From Trachelipus rathkii (Eukaryota; Arthropoda; Malacostraca; Isopoda; Trachelipodidae): DNA of 13,554 nucleotides. Location of the stretch: contig JABUQX010004651.1 of the NCBI GenBank assembly GCA_015478945.1, forward strand, positions 5,001 through 18,554, written 5' to 3'. Position numbers and translations under genes: made by a program. Below are positions 1 to 7,965 of the stretch, piece by piece. The stretch's first letter is position 1. Each line of letters opens with the position of its first letter. Below the pieces are notes generated by a model. The model searched no databases and was not told where the DNA came from. It was given only the letters and a program-made list of their open reading frames with translations.

Positions 1-21
1 ATAAAATAAATTTACATTATG

Positions 22-62
22 TTTCATTTCGAAAAGCGAAATGACTCACGAGTTCTATAAAA
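22..62 (+). promoter_or_regulatory. Hsp40 promoter: heat-shock-element-like palindrome plus TATA box
   Basis: Positions 24-31 and 37-44 form an 8-bp inverted repeat (tcatttcg / cgaaatga) around a 5-base centre. TTC at 23-25 and 28-30 and GAA at 38-40 sit on a 5-bp phase, the spacing expected of heat-shock-factor binding units, although the unit at 33 is imperfect. A TATAAAA box lies at 56-62, 47 bases before the ATG at 109, which implies a very short 5' UTR. Heat-shock-factor control is typical of DNAJB1/DnaJ-1-type genes; here it is inferred from the motif only. Confidence 0.45.
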
Positions 63-108
63 AAGGACTCAACGGGAAGCGTCTTCCATTGCTATTTCGG
101 CGGATACG

Positions 109-765
109 ATGACGAAAGATTATTATAAAATATTGGAGCTTAGTCGACAGGCCAACGACAATGATATTAAAAAGGCGTACAGGAGAATGGCTCTTAAATA
201 TCACCCAGATAAAAATGCATCGCCCGACGCCGAAGAACGATTTAAAGAGGTGGCGGAAGCGTACGAAACTCTCAAAGATGCGAGGAAAAGACGTATTTAC
301 GATCAAACCTTTGAAGAACCTACGAAAAACCGAGCCAATTTTACCGAATTTTCTTTTTCTTCGCCGAGATTTGATCCGCACGATACGTTTAAAAGCTTTT
401 TCGGAAACAACGACCCCTTTTCTGGTGTCTTCCAAGAATTTTTTTCATTCGATGCCGGTAACGGACACGTTAAGTTCACTAGTTTCAAAACCACTTTTAC
501 ATCGTGGGGCGATTCTCAAAAAAAAGGATCGCAGCAGCAGCGACCTGATCGCCCGCATTCGCACCCGCATCCTCATCATCATCATCATAAGCGAGCAGCA
601 CAGCGGCAAGCAGCAGCGCGCGCAGCAGCAGACATCCACCACAAGCAGCAGCACACCACACCCCAGCAGCAGCGGCACAGCACAGCAGGCAGCAGCGCAG
701 CACAGCACAGCAGCAGCAGCAGCCCACGCCCAGCAGCGGGAGTCAGAAAAAACCTCCGATATTGA
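109..765 (+). CDS. Open J-domain/G-F portion of the Hsp40 gene (218 codons)
   Basis: The ATG at 109 follows a TATA box at the right distance. Residues 3-66 are a full J domain: helix [11 protein letters not shown], helix [13 protein letters not shown], the catalytic HPD tripeptide at residues 32-34, and helix III with the [11 protein letters not shown] core, ending KRRIYDQ. This intact HPD should still engage Hsp70. Residues about 84-115 ([20 protein letters not shown]) match the DPF-type G/F region of DNAJB1/4/5 proteins. After about residue 135 comes a low-complexity tail: a His-rich run ([10 protein letters not shown]) and Gln/Ala/Ser-rich sequence from CAG-type repeats, ending VRKNLRY. 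The last residues are the wrong frame for C-terminal domain I. If translated as is, the product is a J protein without client-binding domains. Whether it is expressed cannot be told from the sequence. Confidence 0.6.
   Translation: MTKDYYKILELSRQANDNDIKKAYRRMALKYHPDKNASPDAEERFKEVAEAYETLKDARKRRIYDQTFEEPTKNRANFTEFSFSSPRFDPHDTFKSFFGNNDPFSGVFQEFFSFDAGNGHVKFTSFKTTFTSWGDSQKKGSQQQRPDRPHSHPHPHHHHHKRAAQRQAAARAAADIHHKQQHTTPQQQRHSTAGSSAAQHSSSSSPRPAAGVRKNLRY
528..738 (+). repeat. Interrupted CAG/CAC/CAT trinucleotide tract inside the Hsp40 gene
   Basis: This stretch is dominated by CAG, CAC and GCA units, with a (CAT)n run at about 575-588 coding for histidines. From 591 to 740 none of the three + frames has a stop, so a length change that is not a multiple of three can slide the frame silently. 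It replaces the Gly/Ser linker normally found between the G/F region and C-terminal domain I. The frame does change across it (frame 1 before, frame 3 after). Confidence 0.85.
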
Positions 766-1258
766 AAGTGTATGGATTGAAGCTGGATCTTATGGTCATC
801 CATAAGGTAAGTGAAGGAAAAAAAATGCCCATGTTTGAGCGTAAATGGAGAAACTTTTAAATAAGTAAGCGTTATCGTGCAGGTAAACCGGCGCTTTCGA
901 TGAACGAAATTGTTTTTGAAATCAGGGACACATCCGAGGAGGAATACCATCGATATCATTTTTTAGTGAATAGGCTGCGACGATTCCGCCAACCTTATCT
1001 ACAATGCCCGCATTTCTCTCAAAACCGCGTTATGCGGCGGAGTCGTGCGAATACCGACTCTCGAAGGGCGAGATATATCTCTTACTTTAGGCGACGACGT
1101 CGTAAATTCTAAGACGGAAAAGTTCTTTCCTTTTAGCGGTTTGCCACTGGTCGATTCCAATTCTCACAGAGGTAGTTTAATCGTAAGATTCGATATAGAA
1201 TTTCCGTCGAGGTTAACCGAAGTTGCCAAGAGAAAGCTGAATGAAATTTTGTAATCGC

Positions 1259-1276
1259 TGTTGTTGTTGTTGTTGT
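1259..1276 (+). repeat. (TGT)6 microsatellite in the Hsp40 3' UTR
   Basis: Six perfect TGT units begin five bases after the TAA stop at 1252-1254. It is a simple repeat with no other visible role. Confidence 0.9.
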
Positions 1277-1329
1277 ACAATTGTTGAAAAATATTATAAA
1301 CGTCACTTTTATTGAAGTATACGGGTGTA

Positions 1330-1335
1330 AATAAA
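1330..1335 (+). terminator. Polyadenylation signal AATAAA for the Hsp40 gene
   Basis: A canonical AATAAA lies 76 bases after the stop codon, followed by T-rich and A-rich sequence. This is the expected spacing for a short 3' UTR. Confidence 0.6.
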
Positions 1336-1540
1336 AAACTTTTAACAAAAAAAATGCGTTTTATTGAAAGCCTCTACACGTACAGATATTTTTTAGTCAT
1401 TTATTCTTTGGTGGTAAATGTTCGAATGTAAATGCCGGTGGTCGAGCGAGTGAATATACCGTGTTGTTGCAATTACTAAAATATTTCTCCATAAAAAAAC
1501 GAGTATATAAAAGGTTTCAAATACAAAACAGTCTTTAAAT

Positions 1541-1553
1541 AATAAATTTTATT
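1541..1553. terminator. Palindromic AATAAA/TTTATT, polyadenylation signal on both strands
   Basis: The 13-base word aataaattttatt carries AATAAA on the + strand (1541-1546) and on the - strand (1548-1553). The - strand copy is 84 bases past the stop of the 792-codon gene at 1637, a plausible 3' end. The + strand copy could act as a backup signal for the Hsp40 transcript. The rest of 1336-1636 shows no gene. Confidence 0.5.
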
Positions 1554-1636
1554 ATTTCAAATAATTGAAAAGAATTATAAGTTTTTTTAATTTGAAAATT
1601 TTTACGCTTACAAGGTATAAACATATAATTTTTAAT

Positions 1637-4015
1637 TTACTCTAGCGTCTGCCATATTATACTTCCAATAGCACCAAAAAGTTTGTTAAAAAACTCTTGG
1701 TTATCAATTAATCGAAACGCTAAATGAAAGGTTTTTGGAGTGGGATCTCGAAATTTTTTTAAAAAGTTAAAAAATGAGATCGGCCTTGAAAAATAAATAT
1801 CATCTTTTAACATCAATTGCCTCTTAAAGAATTTCGCTTCTATATCTTCGGGTAAATTCAAGATATCATATTGCTTTATACTCCATCGAATGACGGGATT
1901 TCCAGAGACGTCTGTCATAGTTAACGCGATTTGTTTGAAAACGTCGACAATATTACCTCTATGAGAAATTTTCTCGCAATCCCTAAGGCTTTCTGACAAA
2001 TTACATTTATTTTCTAGGTATCGATCGAAATTAAATTTTAGTCCTCTTTTTAAAGAGCGAGTGATTTTCAAAAGAATATAAATTTTGCACGGATCGATAC
2101 ACCTGGAGCTGAAAAATACAACGACTTTTTCTAGTTTCGGAGAGGCGCGGCAAATATCGTATAAAAGAAAAGAAAAATCAATTTTTAATTCTACCAAATT
2201 TTTAAAAACGGATTCATTTTTTTCATCTGATATCATCTTGCAAAGATTAATACTATTAACTTGAGAATAATTGTTCATTCTTATTTCTAACTCTCTCAAA
2301 TTCGGAAAGGCCCTGATGATTTTATTGCTCAGTGAACCACAATCACGATTTCTGTCAAATTCTCCCATTATTCCGTCATAAACCATTATTAGGACGCACA
2401 CATTTTGAAATTGGAATGGAGATAAGGTATCGACATTTTCGTTTCTTCGAAGGATAACATTAAAATGACAAACGTTTTTAAAATTCAATTCCAAAGAACC
2501 GTCGAGCTTTTTAATATTCCTTCGCAATCGGTTTCTTAAAAATTTCGTATCCCAAGATTCGATTATTTGCCTTTCTATTTCCCTTCGCCACGATTTACCT
2601 GAATGTAAGCGACAACGCCCTAATAACCTAAAGTGCGTGAAGGGCATAAAGAGCGCCACAACCGCGTAAATTCCTTTGCATAAGAGGCAGAATGGTACTT
2701 TTATTTCGTTTTTTTCTCGATCTTTAGTAAGAAGTTTCCAAAAATTAATTTCCAACATTCTTAGTACCCCACCGAATTTATTTTCATCTTCCTCATCTCC
2801 TGCCGCTTCTTGTTGTTCCCGCTCTGATAATTTCACGTACGTTTCGATCGGCGGCGGAGTTTTAGTAATTTCCCATTCGATTATTCTCTCGTTTTCGATT
2901 TCGACAACCACGACTAATTTTGAAAGATTTCGTTGATAACAATCATCGCATACAAAATGTTTATCTAATTCGGAAAAATAAGAGTGGTGGGGAAATATTT
3001 CTTCTTCCGATGAGAAACTGAAAATCAATTCTAATGTCTCAACGCAGGTTTTTATAGCCATTAGCATTAAACGAACGTGGTTAACAACGGTAGATGGGTG
3101 TTTGTGGTTTAAGCGAACTCCGATTTTTTGCAAGTTAAACAATGATGAGATTTCGGTAATTTCCTCGATGTTGTTATAATCCACAATAATGGTAGTAAGG
3201 TTGTTTAATGGAGGAATAAAAGGTTCTCGCAATTTATTCGAAAAATCGATTTCAACGTATATTCTCTCGTCTGTCATACATTCCAAATATGGTTTGTTGA
3301 AAAAAGCGTTCGCTGACTTGCTTAAGAAAGTAGAAGTGAGGTCTCCGCTATTAAGCATTCGGTTTGAATATTGTCTCAATACGTTTTTGGAACTACATCT
3401 ACATATCAGTTTTAAGGCAATTAGATTTGGAAATAGAAATGAAATATTCTTAATCGTTTCGAGAAAGTCGTCGTGGCTGAGAAGGTCGGTGCCCGTATTA
3501 AAAATTTCTAGCTTCTCGATACGAAATAAAGGTGGTTGTCGTTGTGGTTTTTCTTCCATGTAATTCGCTAATTTTAAAAAGGTTTTATACCGGTCTATAG
3601 AAAAATGCAAAGATTTCAAGCGTTCGTATTTCGTACTCATTGTCCTAATAACCTCAGCGGTTTTCGCAAGCGCGGGAACACCATCGGCGAGACTGTCTGC
3701 TGCGACCATATATTTGTTCAACGTAAGGGTTATCGATTCAGTCGCCCCGTACGGATTTCGTGTCGCGTTTTCGAGAAACTCTAGAAAGTTCGCCGAGGTT
3801 TTTTCCTCGTCGTCCGAAACAAATAGCGGTAAGAACAGGTCAAAATTTAATTTCTTCACCCCATATTTTTCGATTAAATAATTCCTGATCAAATCGTAGA
3901 TCGCAGGGAATTTTTCCGTTTCAGAATCATCGTCGTAGGAATCTTGAAAGGATAATGATGTTTCGAGCAGGACGTTCAGCGCTAAATCTTGCAGTTTCGT
4001 CACATTCTTTTCCAT
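1637..4015 (-). CDS. Intact 792-residue leucine-rich protein of an unrecognised family (copy 1)
   Basis: I do not recognise this as a named gene. It is a single uninterrupted frame from ATG (4013-4015) to TAA (1637-1639); the same ATG context survives in the second copy, which supports the start. Residues 1-70 look like a helical head (KLQDLALNVLLETS; IYDLIRNYLIEKYG; LNFDLFLPLFV). This recalls the N-terminal heads of some LRR ubiquitin-ligase receptors, but I cannot show an F-box or VHL-box. Leucine-rich repeat-like strands follow: FPNLIALKL (195-203), NLTTIIVDYNNIEEI (272-286), FNLQKIGVRLN (293-303), FPNLRELEI (570-578), FKNLVELKI (604-612) and PKLEKVVVFF (626-635). Between them lie an acidic linker (GDEEDEN, 406-412) and three close Cys/His pairs (C356/C359, C443/C446, C468/H471), conserved in copy 2 and possibly zinc-binding. 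No signal peptide or membrane segment is visible, so it is probably nuclear or cytosolic. It is convergent with the Hsp40 gene. It is the only member here without lesions, so it is probably functional. Confidence 0.8.
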   Translation of the reverse strand: MEKNVTKLQDLALNVLLETSLSFQDSYDDDSETEKFPAIYDLIRNYLIEKYGVKKLNFDLFLPLFVSDDEEKTSANFLEFLENATRNPYGATESITLTLNKYMVAADSLADGVPALAKTAEVIRTMSTKYERLKSLHFSIDRYKTFLKLANYMEEKPQRQPPLFRIEKLEIFNTGTDLLSHDDFLETIKNISFLFPNLIALKLICRCSSKNVLRQYSNRMLNSGDLTSTFLSKSANAFFNKPYLECMTDERIYVEIDFSNKLREPFIPPLNNLTTIIVDYNNIEEITEISSLFNLQKIGVRLNHKHPSTVVNHVRLMLMAIKTCVETLELIFSFSSEEEIFPHHSYFSELDKHFVCDDCYQRNLSKLVVVVEIENERIIEWEITKTPPPIETYVKLSEREQQEAAGDEEDENKFGGVLRMLEINFWKLLTKDREKNEIKVPFCLLCKGIYAVVALFMPFTHFRLLGRCRLHSGKSWRREIERQIIESWDTKFLRNRLRRNIKKLDGSLELNFKNVCHFNVILRRNENVDTLSPFQFQNVCVLIMVYDGIMGEFDRNRDCGSLSNKIIRAFPNLRELEIRMNNYSQVNSINLCKMISDEKNESVFKNLVELKIDFSFLLYDICRASPKLEKVVVFFSSRCIDPCKIYILLKITRSLKRGLKFNFDRYLENKCNLSESLRDCEKISHRGNIVDVFKQIALTMTDVSGNPVIRWSIKQYDILNLPEDIEAKFFKRQLMLKDDIYFSRPISFFNFLKKFRDPTPKTFHLAFRLIDNQEFFNKLFGAIGSIIWQTLE

Positions 4016-4209
4016 TTGGGGTTAGTCGTCGTTGAATTTGAGTGTAGTAAGGAAAATAAAAAAGCGACGCCGTATTTTGTTAACCGTGAGAACTTTTCTA
4101 CGATAGAATGAAAAGGTCTCTCGATTCCCGGAAGACGCTGGTCATTTTTACGACGAGCGCAACGGTTTGCGGAAATACGCGTGAATGCATTTGACCGTAG
4201 CAATCTTCT

Positions 4210-4396
4210 TATGAGAAAAATATATATGTTTCTTTTTATGGAATTAAAATATTTTTTTTTATTTTCTTATTTATTACTGTATAAAGTTAATTTGTTATGA
4301 TAATATTTGTTTTTAATTAATATATTATATATATATATTAATTATATTTATATATATATTATTTATATATTTATTTTGATATTTTATTATTTAAAT
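4210..4396. repeat. AT-rich low-complexity spacer between copies 1 and 2
   Basis: This stretch is almost entirely A and T, with (TA)n runs around 4320-4345 and T-rich tracts. I see no gene in it. The adjoining 4016-4209 is the 5' flank of copy 1; its first part (4016-4075) aligns with the flank of copy 2 beyond 6730, so the duplication unit included upstream sequence. Confidence 0.6.
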
Positions 4397-6730
4397 TTAT
4401 TGTTTTATTTTTTTTTTAATTAAACAAAATACAATAATTATATAATTTTTATATTTTCTCTTTGTCATATCAAAAATGATACCAAAAATAATTCTAAATA
4501 GTTCCTTAAAAAAATCATGATAATCGGTAGAGTTAAAGGCCAGATGAAATGTTATAGGTTCAGGATCTCGAAATGTATTTAAAAACTCAAAAAAAGAATG
4601 CGTGTTAAAAAAGGGCATATCATTTTTTAATCCCAAATAGCTCTCATTGAATTTTGTTTCTTTTTCGACACTGTACTTATTATTTTCGGATGATTCTATG
4701 TCGGATAATTCGAACGAGTCGTATCTTTTTATATACCACCGAAAGACGGAATTTCCATACTCGTCGTTCAGAGTCACCGCAATATTTTTGAAAAGTTGTT
4801 TGACATTTCCCCAGTGTGTAGGATCGCGGCATTCGCAAAAGCAAAATGTTTCATTATTAACAATGTATTGATCAAAATTTATTTCTAGTCCTCTTTTCAT
4901 AGAAGTGGTGATATCCAAAAGTTTATAAATACTGCAGGAGTTGATATAACTGGCATTAAAAAACACAACTACCTTTTCTAGATTTGGAGAAACTCGACAA
5001 ATATCATATAATAGAATGGAAAAATTCATCTTTAATTCTACCAAATTTTTAAAAGCGACTTCATTTTCACCATCTATAATAAATTGGACGTCATAACTAT
5101 ATCTATATGTAGATTTGCTTAATCTTATTTCTAACTCGGCTATATTCGGGAAAGCTTTGACGAATTTATTACTCAATAAGCCGCAATTACGATTTTCCCG
5201 GAATAGTGTAAATTTTCCGTCGCAAACCAATTTTAAGGAATTCACATTTAAAAATCGGAATGGAAAAATGGTATTGACATTTTCGTTTCTTTGAAGGATT
5301 GCGTTAAAGTGGCAAACGTTTCGCAAATTCAATTCCAAGAAACCGTCGTTCTTTCTTATATTCCTTTGCAATCGGTGTCTAAAAATTTTCGTGTCCCAAC
5401 AATCAATTATTTTCTTTTCCATTTCAGATCGCCATTTTTTACCCGAATGTAAGCGGCATAGCTCTCGTTCAATATTCCACGGATAGGTCAGCGGCATAAA
5501 GAGCGTCATAACCGCATAAATTCCTTTGCATGCGAGGCAGAATGGTATTTCTATTTTGCTTTTTTCACGATCTTTAGTAAGAAGTTTCCAAAAATTAATT
5601 TCCAACAATCTTTTTAATCCACCGACCTCGTATTCATCTTCTTCATCTCCTGCCACTTCTTCTTTCAACCTCTTTGATGATTTCACGGAAAATTCGACTA
5701 TCGGTAGAGCTTCGCTAATTTCCCATTCGATAATTCTTCTGTTTTCGATTTCAACCACCACGATTAAGGAAGCTAATTTTTTCTTAGAACAGTTATAGCA
5801 CGCACGACGAAGTAATTCTTTCATCAAATAATAATCGTGGCTGGGAAATATTTCCTCTTCCGATGAATAACCGAAAATCAATTCCAATGTCTTCACCCCG
5901 GTTTTTGCTACCAATCGCCTTACACGAGCGCTGCTAATAACTGTATACGGGTGTCCATGATTCAAACGAACTCCAATTTTTTGCAAGTTAAACAACGATG
6001 AGGTTTTGATAATATCCTCGATGTTGTTAAAATCCACGATTAACGTAGTTAATTCGTCAAACGAAGGAATAAGAAGTTTCCGCAATTCACTCGAAAATAA
6101 ATGTTTCGCCTGAAGGAGGATAGGGGTCCCTGTTCATAGTAGGGTCTTGTTTCAACACGTTTTCGCGATCTGCATATTAGTTTTACGCGTTAGATTTTTG
6201 GAAAAAGGATCGGAATATTTTTAATATTTCGAGAAGTCCTGTGAGTGAGAAAATGGGCCGTATTAAATTTCTAACTTCTGATCGAAATAAAGGTGTGTGT
6301 TTTTTCTTTCATAAAATGGTTCATTTTAATAATGTTTGTATGTTGATACAATCAGGATTCAAGCGTTTGTTAGGGTGCCCATTGTTTAATATCAGGGTTT
6401 AGAGCCGCGGAATACGCACGGGTAAGCGTCTGCTGCGAATATCTTGTCATCGTGGGTTATCGGAATTCGGTCGTTCTGTCGGACTTCGCGTCGTTTTTCG
6501 AGAAAGCAGAAGTTTGTGAATTCTTTGCGTTGTCCGAATCAATAGCGATAGGAGTAGTTTGTAAATTTAATTCCTTGTTCCGTTTTTTCGACCACTAATT
6601 AAATCAATTCGTATTTCGCAGCGAATTTTCTGGAATCAGAAGCATTTTTGTTGTACGCATTTTGGAAAGACGATGTTTCAAAAATGACGTTCATCGCCAA
6701 ATCTTGCAGATTCATCGCTTTCTTTTCCAT
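4397..6730 (-). pseudogene. Second copy of the leucine-rich gene, 5' end eroded and 3' part still open (copy 2)
   Basis: Reading on the - strand, 4397-6133 is one open frame of about 580 codons matching copy 1 from about residue 260 to its end. It includes near-identical blocks such as LEINFWKLLTKDREK, CKGIYAV and CHFN-ILQRNENV. All three Cys/His pairs are kept (CYNC, FCLAC, CRLH). It has no ATG where needed: the frame is closed by TGA at 6134-6136 and its first ATG is at 5822-5824, inside the conserved region. The family start codon still exists at 6728-6730 and reads MEKKAMNLQDLAMNVIFETS, but this frame hits a stop within about 45 codons. From there to 6134 the homology continues only through many small indels and substitutions. 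The 3' end has lost the ancestral stop, adding about 20 residues from AT-rich sequence (ending KKKIKQ). The intact part might yield an N-terminally truncated protein; a decaying pseudogene is more likely. Confidence 0.75.
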
Positions 6731-6790
6731 TTCCGACTAAGTGTCGAGGATTTTGGGTGTGAAAAAAATAAATTTGAAGCGGTGATTCGG

Positions 6791-6811
6791 TATATATATA
6801 TATATATATAT
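6791..6811. repeat. (TA)n microsatellite upstream of copy 2
   Basis: A perfect TA dinucleotide run of 21 bases sits about 60 bases beyond the start codon of copy 2 and ends just before a GGCGACGTCAC word. Confidence 0.9.
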
Positions 6812-6923
6812 TAGGCGACGTCACACTATGATAAAAAATGTAATACGTCAACTCCCTTTTATAGGCAAAAGAAAAAAGACTAGCGAGTTAAATAATTTAT
6901 TAATATCATCAATAATTAAGTTT

Positions 6924-6926
<3 letters not shown>

Positions 6927-7017
<91 letters not shown>

Positions 7018-7020
7018 TAT
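6927..7020. repeat. Two long (TA)n arrays split by a T7 tract
   Basis: Nearly pure TA repeats run from about 6927 to 6969 and from about 6977 to 7020, separated by a short T-run. The arrays are self-complementary and could form a cruciform. Open frames here encode only alternating Tyr/Ile and are artefacts. Confidence 0.9.
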
Positions 7021-7188
7021 TCATTTTTGTAAAAAAATTTGTCCACTTAAATTCACGTCTTCTAGAAAATTATTTTATGGGGTAATTAAACTAATTATAA
7101 TAAAAATAATAAATGATTAAATATAAATTTAATAAAATTTTAAAGTAACGTTTTGAAGTGACTGCGCGTGTTTAAAGTACGTTTTTGA

Positions 7189-7571
7189 CGTTACGACTAC
7201 CGCGAGGAACCATTCAAATACATTTTAGAAGACTACACCACCCGAGAGAGAATCAACGCTCAATTGATCCCAGCATCGAAATAGAAGCCCGCGATATGAA
7301 CGTTGGTGGGATGATATATGAGGTTGAAGAAAATGTCACAACCAACATGACTGAAGTTGAAGCAAATCTTAAGGATAAATATAAAGAAGGAGTTAAGGAT
7401 ATAATGAATAAAATGGACAATAAATTTAATGATTTTGACAAAATTATCGAGGAGAAAATTAAGAAAATCACCAAAGCAATAATAAATAGACAAAATAAAC
7501 GTGGGCGGAAGAAGAAACGAAAGATTGAAGATGATGACCAAAACAGCATCGTGAAGAAAAATTGGAATTAA
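7189..7571 (+). CDS. Small lysine-rich, helical hypothetical protein, possibly frameshifted
   Basis: The clear ATG-initiated frame is 7296-7571 (91 codons, MNVGGMIYEVEENV...), ending TAA at 7569-7571. Its middle (residues about 20-60, TEVEANLKDKYKEGVKDI and onward) is highly charged with heptad-like hydrophobic spacing, so a coiled coil is likely. Residues 67-77 (NKRGRKKKRKI) look like a nuclear localisation signal. Immediately upstream, 7189-7284 is open in a different frame with natural-looking sequence (RYDYREEPFKYILEDYTTR). A single-base shift near 7261-7270 would join the two, so this may be the 3' part of a longer gene with one lesion. In the downstream frame the open stretch itself reaches back to a TTG at 7185. 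The family is unknown; a transposon or structural ORF is possible. Confidence 0.4.
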
Positions 7572-7666
7572 TTTAACATATCGAGTATATGATATAATCG
7601 ATGTATATAATATAGGTATAGTTTTATTATTTTTTGCTGTATCTATTTTTACGTAGAACTATTTTT

Positions 7667-7688
7667 AATAAAGATTTTATATAATAAA
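7667..7688 (+). terminator. Two AATAAA polyadenylation signals after the lysine-rich ORF
   Basis: AATAAA occurs at 7667-7672 and 7683-7688, about 100 bases after the stop at 7571, with T-rich sequence further on. This supports a + strand transcript ending here. The remainder of 7689-7965 is AT-rich and shows nothing else I can support. Confidence 0.45.
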
Positions 7689-7965
7689 GTTGGTACTTTT
7701 AGTTTATCCAGTATCGTGAGCTTAGTGACGTTGCTTTTTTTTTTATTTTTAAAATCGAATTTTTCTTTTTTTTCAGAGAAAATAAATCTATAGATATTTG
7801 CGGAAAAGCCAAAAACATTTTTGTAAAAAAAAATATCAGTAGACGCCTATTGTGTATTTTAAATTAGCTCGAGAGAAGGAATTTATTAAAATACTTAGTG
7901 GAACGATTATCAGATTTTCATTTTTTTAACCGTCAAATTATTCTCTTACGACTCGTTCTTCATTT

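Larger units (their letters stand above)
109..1254 (+). pseudogene. DNAJB1/4-type Hsp40 co-chaperone gene with disrupted reading frame
   Basis: Type II (DNAJB) Hsp40 proteins stimulate Hsp70 ATPase through the J domain and hold clients with two beta-rich C-terminal domains. All the landmarks are on the + strand, but in three frames. Frame 1 (109-765) has the J domain and G/F region. Frame 3 (about 741-858) has the start of C-terminal domain I ([13 protein letters not shown], then EGKKMPMFERK, matching the family's TKKMKISRKR strand). About 35-40 residues usually found next (the DKILTI...GWKEGT...GD block) are absent. Frame 3 resumes at 883-968 (MNEIVFEIRD, like PADIVFVLKD). Frame 1 then returns from 970 to 1254 with domain II (NLIYNARISLKTALCGG ... 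GSLIVRFDIEFPSRL), ending at TAA 1252-1254. A GTAAAT...GCAG intron at 841-882 (42 nt) would keep frame across the first gap; a 76-nt GTAAGT intron at 807-882 would not. No GT/AG pair explains the shift near 954-970. Most likely a recent pseudogene; assembly indels are the main alternative, but they would not explain the missing block. Confidence 0.75.
6814..7734. mobile_element. Possible small non-autonomous element with imperfect inverted ends
   Basis: The word gcgacgtcac near 6815-6824 is mirrored at 7725-7734, where the reverse complement reads gcaacgtcac (9 of 10 matching). Between them lie TA arrays and one small lysine-rich coding stretch. Related CGTCA words recur inside, at about 6846 and 7186. 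I see no transposase signature and no clear target-site duplication because the flanks are TA-rich and T-rich. The short match could be chance. Confidence 0.2.

Noticed and set aside
445..727. Cysteine-rich - strand frames opposite the Hsp40 gene
   Set aside because: They are the reverse reading of CAG repeats, which gives Cys/Leu/Ala strings.
571..739. Possible CRISPR-like array in the repeat tract
   Set aside because: Units are trinucleotides without fixed repeat-spacer spacing, and the context is eukaryotic.
2676..2936. 86-codon + strand open frame inside copy 1
   Set aside because: It is the antisense shadow of the conserved coding region; the equivalent frame in copy 2 (5526-5798) arises for the same reason.
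4000..4203. 67-codon - strand frame overlapping the start of copy 1
   Set aside because: It overlaps the copy 1 ATG in another frame and the flank is not conserved as protein. It could be an upstream ORF, but nothing supports translation.
6828..7085. 85-codon + strand frame rich in Tyr-Ile repeats
   Set aside because: Most of it is translation of (TA)n microsatellite; no coding signature.
7253..7549. Hydrophobic - strand frames that look like membrane proteins
   Set aside because: They are antisense to the lysine-rich ORF; Lys codons read backwards give Phe/Leu and mimic membrane segments.
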